64,000 nt of DNA from Anisus vortex (GCA_949126835.1 OX421497.1:43980226-44044225), one strand, 5' to 3'. Shown: positions 1-10,789, counted from the first letter of the stretch. Numbers and translations are program-made. Notes: generated from the letters alone by a model not told the origin.

Positions 1-430
1 TTAGGTCATGCTTAATTATGTTCACGAACTTCCGCTTTTCTTCCGGCAACAAAGAAACATCCTTTTGCTGGTGTTTGACAATTTAATGCGAGCTCGACGG
101 CCAGGTAGAAATATACAAAGACTACAAGATTAGTAATGCATTAATATTCGAAGTGTTAGTCGCGTTAAGTTAAATTGAGCTCTATTTATAAAATAAATTC
201 AAGAGTAGGGTTTCTTGACTATTAAAATAACACGACCCATAGATACTTAAAAACACAAACAGAAAATTATGTTGCATCAAGATATAAGTTTGGGAATATA
301 AATAGATGATTCATCACGTCTGACATTTACAATCCATCGTTTTCTTTTGGCAACATCTTTTGGAAATAAAATTTAATCCCCAATATCTTTTCTTAATTGC
401 AGTACAACCAGTAAGGCAGCATACAATACA
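1..430 (+). repeat. Dispersed ~430-bp repeat, copy 1 (intron 2 of gene A)
   Basis: This stretch closely resembles 22965-23420 (same orientation) and 42890-43340 (opposite orientation). Shared landmarks are a segment reading agaaatatacaaag followed by ctacaagattag, and later a TTTGGAAA-containing block before acaaccagtaa. Relative to the secreted-protein gene, this copy and the one at 42.9 kb occupy the same intron position, so the repeat was already in the ancestral intron before the gene duplicated. No coding potential is visible. Its class is not recognised. Confidence 0.6.
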
Positions 431-689
431 ATACTTATTTGCCACATAGTACATAAACTCAATAATGGCATGGTCAAATAATATACAATTGTATCGAATT
501 TCTCTGTCACAAGAACGTATACCTTCAACAAAAAATCTTTATAAACATCTTTTGATATTTCTGTTAGAACAATGTCATGCCAAAGTATGTGTCAGCATCG
601 TTTGACTAAAGCAAATAATATGTGGTTTAAAATGAGCTGATGTAAACACATATATATTCACGATACGCGCCGAGGAATTAGAAAACCGT

Positions 690-985
690 GCACCAGACTT
701 TATGATTTTTTTTACACCGGTAAATCATAAATAAAGTACTTATAGGACCAAAAGCAACGTTCACCAGTTTAAGGACCAATGCAAGGTATGATATTGAGTG
801 GCTAGTACAATGCCGAACTGACTATACTATAACCCAACTAATGACCATAAGAGCTAGGTAGACTCAGGGACATACCCTCCAGTACCTGGAACAAATTCTA
901 CCCTTCAACGGGATTCGAACCCGAAAGCCTCGGTACGCTATCCCAATGCGCTGCCAAGCTCTGCAATCGTGCTAGAGTTATTAGT
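690..985 (-). repeat. tRNA-derived SINE in intron 2 of gene A
   Basis: Read on the minus strand, the head (about 985-905) has an A-box-like segment and a B-box reading GGGTTCGAATCCCG, followed by a unique body that ends near 690. The same body, including 'gagtctacctagctct' and 'ggtcctacagttactt'-like segments, is found in intron 2 of copies B and C and, more diverged, near 46.2-46.5 and 59.8-60.0 kb. The head is too degenerate to fold as a working tRNA. The insertion predates the gene duplications. Confidence 0.6.
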
Positions 986-998
986 TAGTGTATAATAC

Positions 999-1788
999 CT
1001 GCCGACATCCTGCTTCTACATTATCTGGAATACCAGCTCCTGATTTGTAAGCATCGTAAACAAATTTGTTTATATTGGCCGTCCCACGAAATGCTAAAGT
1101 CCAGGCGTAAGGCAAATCTGCAGGAGGAACCACGTCTTGACACCCAGAACACTGAAAACATAAAAGTAACAAAGTGAATGAAATTAACTGACCAGTATAT
1201 ATGTGTCCGGTGACGTCGTTAGCTACATTAGGCCTAACTCCAGGCCTGGAAAAAAACTTGAAAATGTGTAGAAATAAAACACTATCAACTTTCCCTTTCG
1301 GCCTAAGAGCAGTGGCGTAGCCAGGATTGCAAACTAGGGATTGCAAAACTGGTGAAGGTGGGGATGGTGCTGATGGTATCGAGCAAATAATATAAAGTGT
1401 CTGTGTGTGTGGGGGGGGGGGCAATTGCAAGAGGTGATTAGTGCAAGGTTGGGGGGGGGGGGAGAGGGAGAGACAGGCTAATTCTGAACCTGAAAAAATA
1501 ATATTTTATATAATCATCAATATTTAAAAGTTAAAATGTATCAATCTGTGTCTTAATAACGTTCTATCTTGTTAAATAGGATTTGAATAGAGTTTTAATA
1601 ATTGAATATTTTATTAGATAATTATCATGTATTTTTAAGAATTTAGTGCCTTAATGCTGTGTTTCAAAAAGTTTTTTCCTAAATATTGAAAAAAAATCGA
1701 AAAATATAACAAATTGTATTAATAATTTAATTGTTACCTTGTATGAAGCCAGATTTGCCAACAAAACTACTAGAGTTAGTAGTAACAT
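999..1788 (-). CDS. Small secreted cysteine-containing protein, copy A (exons 1-2, 3' part off window)
   Basis: Exon 1 (1738-1788) encodes a 17-residue signal-peptide-like start, MLLLTLVVLLANLASYK, and ends at a GT donor. Exon 2 (999-1151, 51 codons) opens with CSGC and contains the family signature WTLAFRGTANINK and ends GCRQ before a GT donor; its acceptor is ttttcag. Both introns are phase 0. Exon 3, present in copies B and C, should lie just left of position 1, because the window starts within intron-2 repeat sequence. The protein is probably secreted. Its function is unknown; I associate this WTLAFRGTA-type architecture with uncharacterised gastropod/mollusc proteins. It is inverted relative to copies B and C. 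Confidence is high for the exon structure and low for function. Confidence 0.85.
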
Positions 1789-1882
1789 CTTCAGACTTGC
1801 ATAAAGGCGATATGAATTGATGTCAATGTTTAGGGCTTAACTATATATTGTTTTCCGTGACAGCAGCTGTTTCCATCACACC

Positions 1883-1890
1883 TTTATATA
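1883..1890 (-). promoter_or_regulatory. TATA box of copy A
   Basis: On the minus strand TATATAAA lies 94 bp upstream of the ATG. It sits inside a block of about 130 bp that is also found upstream of copies B and C, including the downstream segments 'cagctgct' and 'acattgacatcaattc'. Conservation among three copies supports a real core promoter. Confidence 0.65.
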
Positions 1891-2463
1891 ACATGAGCTT
1901 TTTGCACTTTCACATATCGAATCTCATTTTGTTTGTTACACTAAATACGTATAAACTTTGGCGAATGTGTTATTTTCATGATTGATTAAATCCGTAGGCA
2001 AAAAGACAACAAGAACAACGTTTTATACCAAAATATCATTCGGCAAGTAAGGGAGATTATAAAAGTGTAGTATTTGTACAGGTGTTAGAACAGGTGTCAA
2101 GGCTACGTATGTACTTTCCAATTTTTCATATACTAACCCTTTGAGTCCAGAGAACACTATACATATTACATACTCATTTCTTCATACAACCCTTTCAGCC
2201 TTGAGATCATAGAAACCAATTATTTCCGTAATAAAACTATTCTAACATGACAGGGGACAGAATCTACAATCTATTGTCTATTTTGCAACCTTATCACTGG
2301 ACCAGCCATATGCCACTGCTGCAAATATATATCGTCTCGATTTCATTTCTCATTAGATGACGTCATTTACAATTAGGGTCGTATAATATATTTTTTAATT
2401 GAAAGCTCCAGAAGATAAATCATGTATCTGTTTATGTTATAAATAGTTCTATGCTAGTGTATT
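1891..2463. other. Upstream spacer of copy A
   Basis: AT-rich DNA with no ORF, RNA gene or repeat that I can recognise. Unlike copies B and C, no virus-derived ATPase or 24-bp repeat precedes this copy. Confidence 0.5.
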
Positions 2464-2749
2464 ACCATAGACTATAATAAGATGGACGGCTTATATGTAC
2501 TTTTTTCCCCGTGCGCAACCAATAAGGCTGTCTTAAATTACTTCTACGCACCTGCTTGTTTCTTAAATGTTTCCGCTGTATAGAACTTTCTATTTTATTT
2601 TTAATTTTTTATTGAGAAAATCAAAGCGATTCAATAAAACGGAAGTGCAAAGTATTATACGAATCGGGAATTCCGAAAAGCAGTTTTTCGAGTCATCATA
2701 TAGCAGAAATACTAAAGCAAGCGGTCCATGTGTATTATCATAGACTATA
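2464..2749 (+). mobile_element. MITE-like element, copy 1
   Basis: About 286 bp beginning ccatagactataataagatg. It is related to 3498-3782 (inverted) and 59372-59664. The copy at 59.4 kb has the clearest inverted ends, CAAAGACTATA on both sides. There is no transposase, so this is a non-autonomous DNA element. The superfamily cannot be assigned from these ends alone. Confidence 0.55.
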
Positions 2750-2754
2750 TTTAT

Positions 2755-3300
2755 TTCTTTTTTTCTTATTTCATTAAACACATATAAAACATAACGCACT
2801 TTATAAGTCGACTGTTGCAGCAATATTACTTCATTAACTTCATACACCCCACATCATATAATGGAATAATCACATATATATCCATTGAAGGATAACATAA
2901 TATATTTAAGTCCAACTTTATGAGAAACACAACCAGATTCATACACGTCCTTACTTTCTCAAATCCAGACGTTAAACTGCCATTCATCTCCAATCAAGTG
3001 ACTTAGTCTCCTTATCAAACTTCATGCATTTCATTTCTTTCATGCTAATACAAATACAATGAGTTCATCTCAAAGAACATTCTAGTCTCAACAAGTGACA
3101 ATCATAACATTTAAAATATTGCTCTAGTTTTCTCCCTTTAACTGTAAATTGAAACATTGCCGATTTTAAGTATTTTAAAACATTCTTCAACTTATTAACC
3201 ATTACCAATGTTTCCAATCATTAACACACGTACGTTTTAGCATCAATCTTTGTTTAACTAAGTTACTACTGCATGATCTACATAATATGTTTACAAACTT
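2755..3300 (+). repeat. Dispersed ~540-bp repeat, copy 1
   Basis: Colinear with 25880-26430. Shared anchors include 'cgactgttgcagcaat', 'ccacatcatata', 'cagattcatac' and 'ttttctccctttaactgt', with many substitutions and indels between them. Non-coding and of unknown class. The copy lies between two oppositely oriented MITEs. Confidence 0.6.
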
Positions 3301-3497
3301 TGAACCAGATCTTATTTTCGCTACACTTGCATCAGTGTTCCACAGCGTAGTTTTGACTAAGGGTGTAGCCTTTTATGGACTCTTATAGAGTCTTTCGTGT
3401 TTACATTTAGCTCTCCTCGCCACCCACCCTACCCCAACACCAATGCACGACGAAATGGTCCACAGTGAAATACTTTATGTACAATATATTCATTGGA

Positions 3498-3782
3498 CCA
3501 TAGACTATAATACACACGGACCACTTGCTTTAGTATTTCTGCTAAATGATGACACGAAAGACTTTTTTTTTCGGAATTACCGATTCCCTGTTCTAATATG
3601 CACTATTGAATCGCTATGATTTTCTCAATGAAAATTGAAAGTCGTATACAGCGGAAACGAAACATTTAAGAGAACGTAGTAGCGTAAAAGTTTTTTAAGA
3701 CAGCGTTTTTCTGATGCGCACGGAAAAAGAACATATTATTATAAAAATAGACCAAGCGGTCCATCTTAGCCTATTAAAGTCA
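3498..3782 (-). mobile_element. MITE-like element, copy 2 (inverted)
   Basis: The reverse complement matches 2464-2749 over its length, with shared segments such as the inverse of 'gatggacggctt', 'cagcggaaac' and 'ctttagtatttctgct'. It forms an imperfect inverted pair with copy 1 around the 540-bp repeat. Confidence 0.55.
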
Positions 3783-4016
3783 CTATTGTGTCTATGATTG
3801 CACGTTGTTTCAGTTTGTAAAGACGTATTAGCAAGGAGCGCAATTTTTCATCTAAAGAAATATAAAATATGCCTATACACACTACAGAAGACGTAACAAA
3901 GTGTAGTTAATAGAACATATTATTTATTTGTCTTCTTTTTTTTATTGACAATCTTAGTTGGCAGTTACTTCTACTGTAAATATTTGTGATAATCTCATAC
4001 TAATTCGAAAACATAT

Positions 4017-4227
4017 GCCAGAACAAATGCATATAAGTACTCTTTCTTCCCGAGTGGCATTCGGGAATGGAATAGGTTGCCTGAACAAACCAGGAACACC
4101 AGTAACTTAACATCATTTAAAACATTAATAAAAATGCAAGACTTGACTCGGACCACGGATGAGCGTAGGACGCAATAATCTTCTTTATAGAATGAGCGTC
4201 TGTAATGTATAAGATAAGAAAATAAAA
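4017..4227 (+). mobile_element. 3' tail of a CR1-like LINE
   Basis: About 210 bp nearly identical to the 3' end of the 2A-carrying LINE (about 9785-9990). It shares 'aagtactctttcttcccga', 'gagcgtaggacgcaataatc' and the terminal 'ctgtaatgtataagataaga'. It is a 5'-truncated insertion just downstream of the GPCR pseudogene's 3' end. Related tails are at 39.6, 45.85 and 61.8 kb. Confidence 0.75.
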
Positions 4228-4569
4228 TGTGATAGTTTATTCTGAATATGATTCATTATTTTAAAAACCAAGCTCTCGTCATTTGGTTAAAACACAAATA
4301 AACCCAGCAGCAGTTTCCTCATCTCATGATGTTCATGACGGTACCTAGAACTCATCTTGTAATAAACCAAGATGTTGACACTACAGTTTATCGTCTCCAT
4401 AAGGAAGGCGAACGAGAAACAAAATTTCAAAACCTCGAAATATTCTCCGTCCATCTTTAGGCCTCGGACAACGGCAAGCGTGGTGTTTAGTATTGACTGC
4501 GGTAGTAGACAAACCACACAAATGACTGAAATTGTTATGAACATCACAACAACTTTCCGTTCTCTGTAA

Positions 4570-4589
4570 GTCTTGTCTACGGAGCCACT
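4570..4589. repeat. Left target-site duplication of the LINE block
   Basis: gtcttgtctacggagccact is repeated at 9999-10018 with one mismatch (19 of 20). The duplicated DNA belongs to the GPCR coding sequence on both sides. Confidence 0.8.
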
Positions 4590-5041
4590 GTCTGTTTACA
4601 AAATCGGACCTTAAGCCTTAAACAAAATCCTAGGCCTACAGTCTACTGACGAATAGACTAGGTCTAGGCTAGTAGTTAAATATAGGCCCTACTAATATAA
4701 GCCCAATTATAATACATAGGCCTAATAAAAAGAAACTTAGACAAATAAAAACATATAGACTATTAAATAATATTATAGTAATATATATAGTAATAATATA
4801 GTAATATAGTAAAACTATTAGGTAGCCTAACCCTTAAAAAAAAAATAAAAAAAAATGAAACTCTTAGTTCTAATCCTAGCCCTATTTCTGGTAAGGGCAC
4901 TAAAACTACCAAAATATGAAAATGTCCATAAACAGATAGTAATTAACCATCACAACATTAAAGATATTGACAACACAATTATTTATATCACCCTTAAAAA
5001 AATCACCCTAAACCATTTTAAACATAAAATTTGCAGGTATA

Positions 5042-7051
5042 GACAAAAGCAGCTTTTGCGAAAAAAATTTTTGAAGATGTGTGTGTGCCGAAAAAAACAG
5101 TTACTTTTTACCCGAATTCAAAAGCATGGGTTGACAAAGACATTAAAAGATTAATAAGTGAGAAGGACAAAGCCTACAGAAACAGAAAAGAAGAACCAAC
5201 ACTGTTTCGTCAAACAAAGGCGAAGTTGAAAAAAGCAATTAAAGAAGCAAAAAATAAATATAAAGACAAAATTGAAGATCTTTTCTCCTCAGGGCAAAGT
5301 AAGCAAATGTGGGCCAATATGAACAACATAACACAATACAAGGGCACACCTAAGACCACCGAGCGTGATGACCCCACCCTGCCTGACAGGTTAAACGTAT
5401 TCTACGCAAGGTTTGATAAAGACAACAAAACTAGCCCTGTCCCATTGCCATCCAATGACTCGCCACCATTCGTCGTAGACGAGCATGACGTAAGGCGCTC
5501 GTTTAGTAGACTGAAAGTTAACAAAGCCGCTGGACCAGACAAGTTAACAACAAAACTACTAAAAGTGTGTAGTGCAGAGCTGGCACCTGTATTCACTGTT
5601 ATTTTTAATTGGTCGCTAGAAACCTGCTCGGTCCCTACTTGCCTTAAAAAGTCTACCATTGTGCCTGTGCCTAAAAAGCAGTCCCCACAAACATTAAATG
5701 ATTACAGACCAGTAGCCTTAACATCTGTGGCTATGAAATGTTTTGAATCAATATTTTTGAAATTTTTAAATACTTTACTACCATCAGACTTCGATAATTT
5801 TCATTTCGCGTACAGGTCTAATAGATCAGTAGATGACGCTATTGCAATAAATGTGCATGAGGTATTAAACCACTTAGAGTTAAGCAAGTCATATGCAAGA
5901 ATATTATTCATAGACTATAGCTCAGCTTTTAATACCATTATACCACAACAATTGTACAACAAACTTAACTACCAACTCTCTTTTCCTGTTAACATATGTA
6001 ACTGGATTTTAGACTTCTTATTAGAACGCCCACAGGAGGTTAAAATTAGTAACAATGTGTCAACCAGTATAACGTTAAATACTGGGACCCCCCAAGGTTG
6101 TCCATTATCACCTAAACTATATTCTATTTTCACTTATGACTGTAAAGCAGAACAACCTGGCTGTCTGGTTATAAAATATGCCGATGATACGACGGTTACT
6201 GGCCTAATCAAAAAGCGCAGATGAGCACGCATATCGTAGCCAAATAGACACTATCGTGAGCTGGTGTAGCCAGAACAACTTACACCTTAATGTATCGAAG
6301 ACAAAAGAAATGATCATAGATTTTAGGAGAAACGAACCCTCACCCCCACCCTTGGTTATACAGGGATCAAATGTAGAACGAGTTTATGATTTTAAGTTTC
6401 TTGGCACTGTCTTATCCAATGAACTAACATGGGATATTAACTGTACTGATATCCTTAAGAAAGCAAGACAGAGAATGTATTTTCTTAGAAAGCTGAAGTC
6501 CTGTGGGGTCAATAAAGTGATAATGACTAATTTCTATAGGGCTATTATTGAAAGCATACTGACAAGATCTATTGAAGTTTGGTTCGACAGGCTACCTGTA
6601 GTTAATTTACACAAGCTAGAATCAGTTGTCAAAAATGCAGAAAAAATTATTGGCACTAACCTTAAGTCGTTAGAAACATTATACCAAGAGCGCTTAACAG
6701 GTAAAATGACTAACATTATGAAGGATAAATCCCACCCCTCGAGACACTATTTTGAATTTCTTCCACATGGCCGTCGCCTTCGAGCATTTAGAGGTAGCAG
6801 CAGATTTGTTAACAGCTGTTATCCGCAAGCAGTTAAACTGTTCAATAATACAAGACAGAAGCGTCTTATAAGATCATAATTGTAATAATTTTCCTTATAT
6901 TCTGTATATTATCATAATGTACATTGATATAATAGTTTAATTGTCATTGTTGTGTCTTACTATTATTGTAATGTAATTTTCTTTTCTGTAGATGTCACAT
7001 TCAACATCACATATTTTCGATGTAAAACGCATTGACTGAATAAAATTGAAT
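5042..7051 (+). mobile_element. Nested CR1-group (Rex1/Babar-like) LINE, 5'-truncated
   Basis: The element starts after the endonuclease region and ends with 'attgactgaataaaattgaa', the short A-rich tail typical of this LINE group. A four-base 'tata' on each side (5038-5041, 7052-7055) is a possible short duplication. It inserted into the 5' part of the 2A-carrying LINE. The clade is assigned from the RT motifs and the C-terminal SHPSRHYFEFLPHGRRLR segment, and is approximate. Confidence 0.65.
5079..6879 (+). pseudogene. Reverse transcriptase of the nested LINE, frameshifted
   Basis: The first frame (5079-6224) carries the linker before RT, then the RT core: the A motif LFIDYSSAFNTI, the B motif GTPQGCPLSP and the C motif YADDTT. 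It stops shortly after the catalytic motif. The protein resumes at once in another frame (6256-6879) with the thumb and the conserved C-terminus. The break lies in a short A-run near 6215, so a single-base indel is the likely cause. The catalytic aspartates remain. The endonuclease is absent through 5' truncation, so the copy cannot move on its own. Confidence 0.8.
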
Positions 7052-8660
7052 TATACTGTTGTTGCTCTTAGCTGGTGATGTTGAATCTAACCCAGGCCCA
7101 GTCAAGACAGTTAGAGATAGGTGTAATATTTGCAGTAAGTCATGCACAGCAAAACAACGAGCCATTCAATGTGACACCTGTGATGAATGGTACCATGCTT
7201 CATGCTTACATATGAACACCCCAGTTTATACAGCGCTAGAAAATAAAGATGCCTCTTGGCACTGTGTACAGTGTGGGTTGCCACAATTTAGTTCAGGTCT
7301 GTTTAATTCTCATGACCTGGACACCACTAACCCCTACAGTGCCTTGACAAGTCCAGAAGTTAATAACTTAGACCTAAATAAACCCTTAGCTAGATCAACA
7401 CCAATTAAAATAATTAAAAAGACACTCTTCAACACTAAATACCATAAAACCCCTAATCAGCATAACCTTAAATCACTAACAATAAACTTCCAAAGCATTA
7501 AAAATAAAACCGCTGATTTGGAAATCCTAATAAATAAAGAAGAACCAGACATAACTACAGGTTCCGAAACATGGCTTAGCCCAGATATTTACAACACAGA
7601 GATATTCAATAATAATTATGAAGTTTTTAGGAAAGATAGGTCAGACAGGCATGGAGGAGTCTTACTAGCCATAAAATCTACTCTAATAGCTGAAGAAATT
7701 AAAATAGAATCTAAAAATAACATAGAGTCAGTCTTTTGTAAAATAAGTAGACCTAATTCTAAACCACTAATTGTAGGCAGTGTTTATAGACCACCAAACT
7801 CAACATCAGAGTACATGACTGATCTATGTAATCAACTGACAAGTATTGAAACTAAATATAAAAATGCTATAATTTGGATAATGGGAGACTTCAACCTCCC
7901 CGACATTAATTGGAATAGCTACTATATAGAAAAACACCAAAACATAAAAGAAATAAATGAAATGTTTATCAATACCATCCAAAATCTAAACTTAAATCAA
8001 ATTAATAAAAAACCAACAAGAAACCATAATATACTAGATTTATTCTTAACTAACAGACCAGGACTAGTAGTAGATTATGAAATAATTTCTGGACTTTCAG
8101 ATCATGATATTGTCAGAGTAAATAACAAAATAAAAACCCAAATAAACAAGAAACCTAAAAGAATAATTTACCTCTGGAATAAATGTAACACAACAGAACT
8201 ACATCAAGCAGCAATAAAATTCCAAACCAATTTTCTTACTAAATACAATATAAATAGTCCAGTTGAAGATATTTGGCAATTCATAAAAACCAACTTAAAA
8301 GCAATAATGGCTGATTCTGTGCCAACAAAACAAACATCAAATAAAATTAACAAATGTTGGTTTAACACTAAACTAAAGAAACTGTGTAAACAAAAAGAAA
8401 ATCTATTCAAAAAGTTTAAGGCAACTAATTCAATTAGACTACATAAAAAATACCTAAAAATTAAACATTTAACTCAGAAACTAAGCAGACAGCTGCAAAA
8501 TGAATATGTAAACAATGTAATTTCTAAAGATAATAATAAAAACTTATGGTCCTACATTAAATCAAGAAAAATGGACACTACAGGCATAGCTCCACTAAAA
8601 GGCCAAAACAATGAAACTTATAATGATAATGAAACCAAAGCTAATATCCTTAACCTCTAA
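7050..8660 (+). CDS. LINE ORF: 2A-like peptide, PHD finger, AP endonuclease (truncated)
   Basis: The open frame starts right after a stop at 7047. Near its N-terminus lies LLLLAGDVESNPGP, a hydrophobic stretch followed by the 2A consensus D-V/I-E-x-N-P-G-P, which causes ribosome skipping before the last proline. Next comes a C4HC3 PHD finger (about residues 20-75: CNIC, CDTCDEWYH, CVQC). An endonuclease/exonuclease/phosphatase domain follows (residues 140-360), with TGSETWLS, GSVYRPPNS, GDFNLPDINW and the SDHDI terminus. The frame ends at 8660, where RT should continue, because of an internal deletion. No ATG precedes the 2A motif; the true start is probably displaced by the nested LINE. Confidence 0.8.
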   Translation: MILLLLLAGDVESNPGPVKTVRDRCNICSKSCTAKQRAIQCDTCDEWYHASCLHMNTPVYTALENKDASWHCVQCGLPQFSSGLFNSHDLDTTNPYSALTSPEVNNLDLNKPLARSTPIKIIKKTLFNTKYHKTPNQHNLKSLTINFQSIKNKTADLEILINKEEPDITTGSETWLSPDIYNTEIFNNNYEVFRKDRSDRHGGVLLAIKSTLIAEEIKIESKNNIESVFCKISRPNSKPLIVGSVYRPPNSTSEYMTDLCNQLTSIETKYKNAIIWIMGDFNLPDINWNSYYIEKHQNIKEINEMFINTIQNLNLNQINKKPTRNHNILDLFLTNRPGLVVDYEIISGLSDHDIVRVNNKIKTQINKKPKRIIYLWNKCNTTELHQAAIKFQTNFLTKYNINSPVEDIWQFIKTNLKAIMADSVPTKQTSNKINKCWFNTKLKKLCKQKENLFKKFKATNSIRLHKKYLKIKHLTQKLSRQLQNEYVNNVISKDNNKNLWSYIKSRKMDTTGIAPLKGQNNETYNDNETKANILNL

Positions 8661-9709
8661 CCAGCATAACATGTAAATTACTTGAACATATTATATATAG
8701 TAGTATAGTAAATCATCTAGACAAACTTAATGCACTGTGCCCACACCAACATGGCTTTAGGAAAAATAGATCATGTGAGACTCAATTAATAGGCCTAATA
8801 GATGACTTGTCAAAGGGATTAGATAATAACAACCAAATTGATGCTATATTACTAGATTTTTCAAAAGCATTTGATAAAGTTCATCATTCTAGTCTACTAA
8901 AAAAACTTAAATATTTTGGCATATCTGGTCCCTTACATCAGTGGATTCAGGACTTTCTTATAGGCAGAGAACAAACAGTGATAATAAATGGCTCTAAGTC
9001 ATCACCAATAACTGTAAACTCAGGAGTTCCACAAGGAACTGTTCTAGGACCCCTACTATTTCTAATTTATATTAATGATCTGCCAAATTGCATCAACACA
9101 GGAACAAAAGTAAGATTATTTGCCGATGATTGCATAATTTATAGAATAATAAAGACAGGAAAAGATAGTGAACTCCTACAAAAAGACCTAGATGAACTAC
9201 ACAAATGGGAATCAAACTGGAGTATGTCTTTTCACCCAGAAAAATGCCAACTAATAAGGGTATCCAAGAAAAAGAAACAAATAATAGCAAACTACTTCAT
9301 TCATGGTAAAGAACTAACTCAAACTAACAATGCTAAGTATCTAGGAGTAATAATAAATGATAAGTTATCTTGGAACCCTCATATTGATGAAGTAATAAAA
9401 AAATCAAACAAAACTTTAGGATTCATAAAAAGGAACTTTTACAAATGTAATAAGAACATAAAACTAAAATGCTATCTTACATTAGTTAGGCCTATACTAG
9501 AATATGCAGCATCTGTATGGGACCCATCAACTAAAGAAAACATAAAAAAATTAGAACAAATTCAAAAAAGAGCTGCAAGGTTCATAACTAGCGAATATTC
9601 CCAATTAACAAGAGTAACACCATTAGTCAAATCAGTAAACCTAGAAACACTAGAAGACAGAAGGGCAAAGAGTAAAGTAGTAATAATACATAAGGCAACT
9701 CTAATTTAG
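8654..9709 (+). pseudogene. Reverse transcriptase remnant of the 2A-carrying LINE
   Basis: Frame +2 relative to the endonuclease ORF. It opens abruptly in the middle of RT (TSITCKLLEHII), so the first RT segments and linker are missing. It then runs through FSKAFDKVHH, SGVPQGTVLGP and FADDC (the catalytic FADD variant) to the C-terminal WDPSTKENIKKLEQIQKRAA. The frame change and missing segment together indicate an internal deletion at about 8655. The remaining domain is otherwise uninterrupted, so the damage may be fairly recent. Confidence 0.8.
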
Positions 9710-9998
9710 AAATACAACACAATAACAACCTGTTGCAAATCTCAGATAAACATAAAGATAGAAACACTTTCCTTGTCCCTTATGCGAGAACAAATGCATA
9801 TAAGTACTCTTTCTTCCCGATTGGCATTCGGGCATGGAATGGGTTGCCTGAACAAACCAGGAAAACCAGTAACTTAACATCATTTAAAACATTAATAAAA
9901 ATGCAAGACTAGACTCGGACCACGGATGAGCGTAGGACGCAATAATCTTCTTTATAGAAGGAGCGTCTGTAATGTATAAGATAAGATAAAGACTGCAG

Positions 9999-10018
9999 GT
10001 CTTGTCTACTGAGCCACT
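9999..10018. repeat. Right target-site duplication of the LINE block
   Basis: gtcttgtctactgagccact, the partner of 4570-4589. GPCR coding sequence resumes on both sides. Confidence 0.8.
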
Positions 10019-10789
10019 AGGGATTTCCCGTTCTCCGTAGGACTTGTCCATGGAAGTATAAGGTACGGAAACTGTTAACGATTGTCTCCATCTTAATTTG
10101 GAGTTTAGTGTGATTATGATGACAGCATTGTACGCGATTAGAAAAAGGATTGTGGCCTAGGGCAAAAACAAGTCGGCGATGAAGTAATATACCGGAAATA
10201 CGCTTTCTCTGGCGCCGGTAAAGGAGATAATGAGGATGGTTTTATTTAGGTCAGGGAGAAAGAGTCTTTCGGCCCTCATCAGGTAATAGGGAGTGATTAC
10301 GTACGCGATAAGAATGACAGCAATGGCGATGTTGGTGGCTTTGGTGACTCTCTTGGTGACGAACTTCTTTACTTTTAAAGGAAGCGTCACACAGAGTCAC
10401 CGCTCGAATGTTGAGAACGAGGTGATCAGTCCGCCCACACGCATAAAGTAGAATTGAACGTACACGGTGCAGGTGAAGAGGTGGGATTTCTTCATGAAGA
10501 GGTCGTACTCATTGATCCAAGGGCACAAGAAGATGTTGGAAAACTGAAGCGCCAAGAGGGCGCCCGTGTCGGCCACGGCCAGGGAGAACAGAGTCACGTT
10601 GACGCCATCTTGAAAACCTTGTCTCTTGAAGTTGAGCATGTTCAAGATATTGGCTACGATACCAAACCAGCCGATTACCTCTGAACAACAGAGAGCGTTA
10701 AACGTCAACACGGCGCTCACTACAGTTGGATCGATTACAAAAATCTGCATTGGTGGAAAGGAATTAGAGCCATTGGTACGATTCATTAT

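Larger units (their letters stand above)
4590..9998 (+). mobile_element. CR1-like LINE with 2A motif, interrupted by a second LINE
   Basis: The outer element consists of about 4590-5041 and 7052-9998, with a second LINE (5042-7051) nested in it. The evidence is the 20-bp duplication that flanks the whole block, and the fact that the frame leading into the 2A motif is open on the left side of the inner insertion (from about 5011) and resumes at 7056. The left part is an AT-rich 5' region. The right part encodes 2A, PHD finger, endonuclease and reverse transcriptase, and ends with the tail 'ctgtaatgtataagataaga'. It is defective because part of the reverse transcriptase is deleted at about 8655. 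Confidence 0.7.
4287..10786 (-). pseudogene. Chemosensory-type rhodopsin-like GPCR, split by LINE insertions
   Basis: The N-terminal part (10786 down to about 10000) shows a glycosylatable N-terminus (MNRTNGSN), TM1 to TM5, and the segment VTLPLKVKKF after TM3, typical of gastropod chemosensory receptors. The C-terminal part (4590-4287) holds TM6 with VCLLPQSIL and TM7 with NCSVNILVYYKMSSR. The two parts match across a 20-bp direct repeat (4570-4589 and 9999-10018) flanking a 5.4-kb LINE block, so this was one intronless gene cut by insertion in the loop before TM6. There are two further in-frame stops: TGA at 10397-10399 directly after the FER motif, and TAG at 10157-10159 within TM5. It is a dead gene. 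The start at 10786 is the first ATG of the open frame. Confidence 0.8.

Noticed and set aside
905..975. tRNA genes at 0.9, 42.35, 46.47, 51.23 and 59.80 kb
   Set aside because: Each has a B-box, but the cloverleaf stems are poor and the same SINE body follows. These are SINE heads.
981..1430. A 149-codon plus-strand-labelled open stretch over exon 2 of copy A
   Set aside because: It reads through the exon 2 region into intron 1 on the minus strand. The splice sites and comparison with B and C show that only 999-1151 is exon.
4855..5154. A 99-codon ORF with a signal-like start (MKLLVLILALFLV)
   Set aside because: It straddles the junction between the outer LINE's 5' region and the nested LINE and is in a different frame from the 2A motif. 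It is probably accidental in low-complexity AT-rich DNA.
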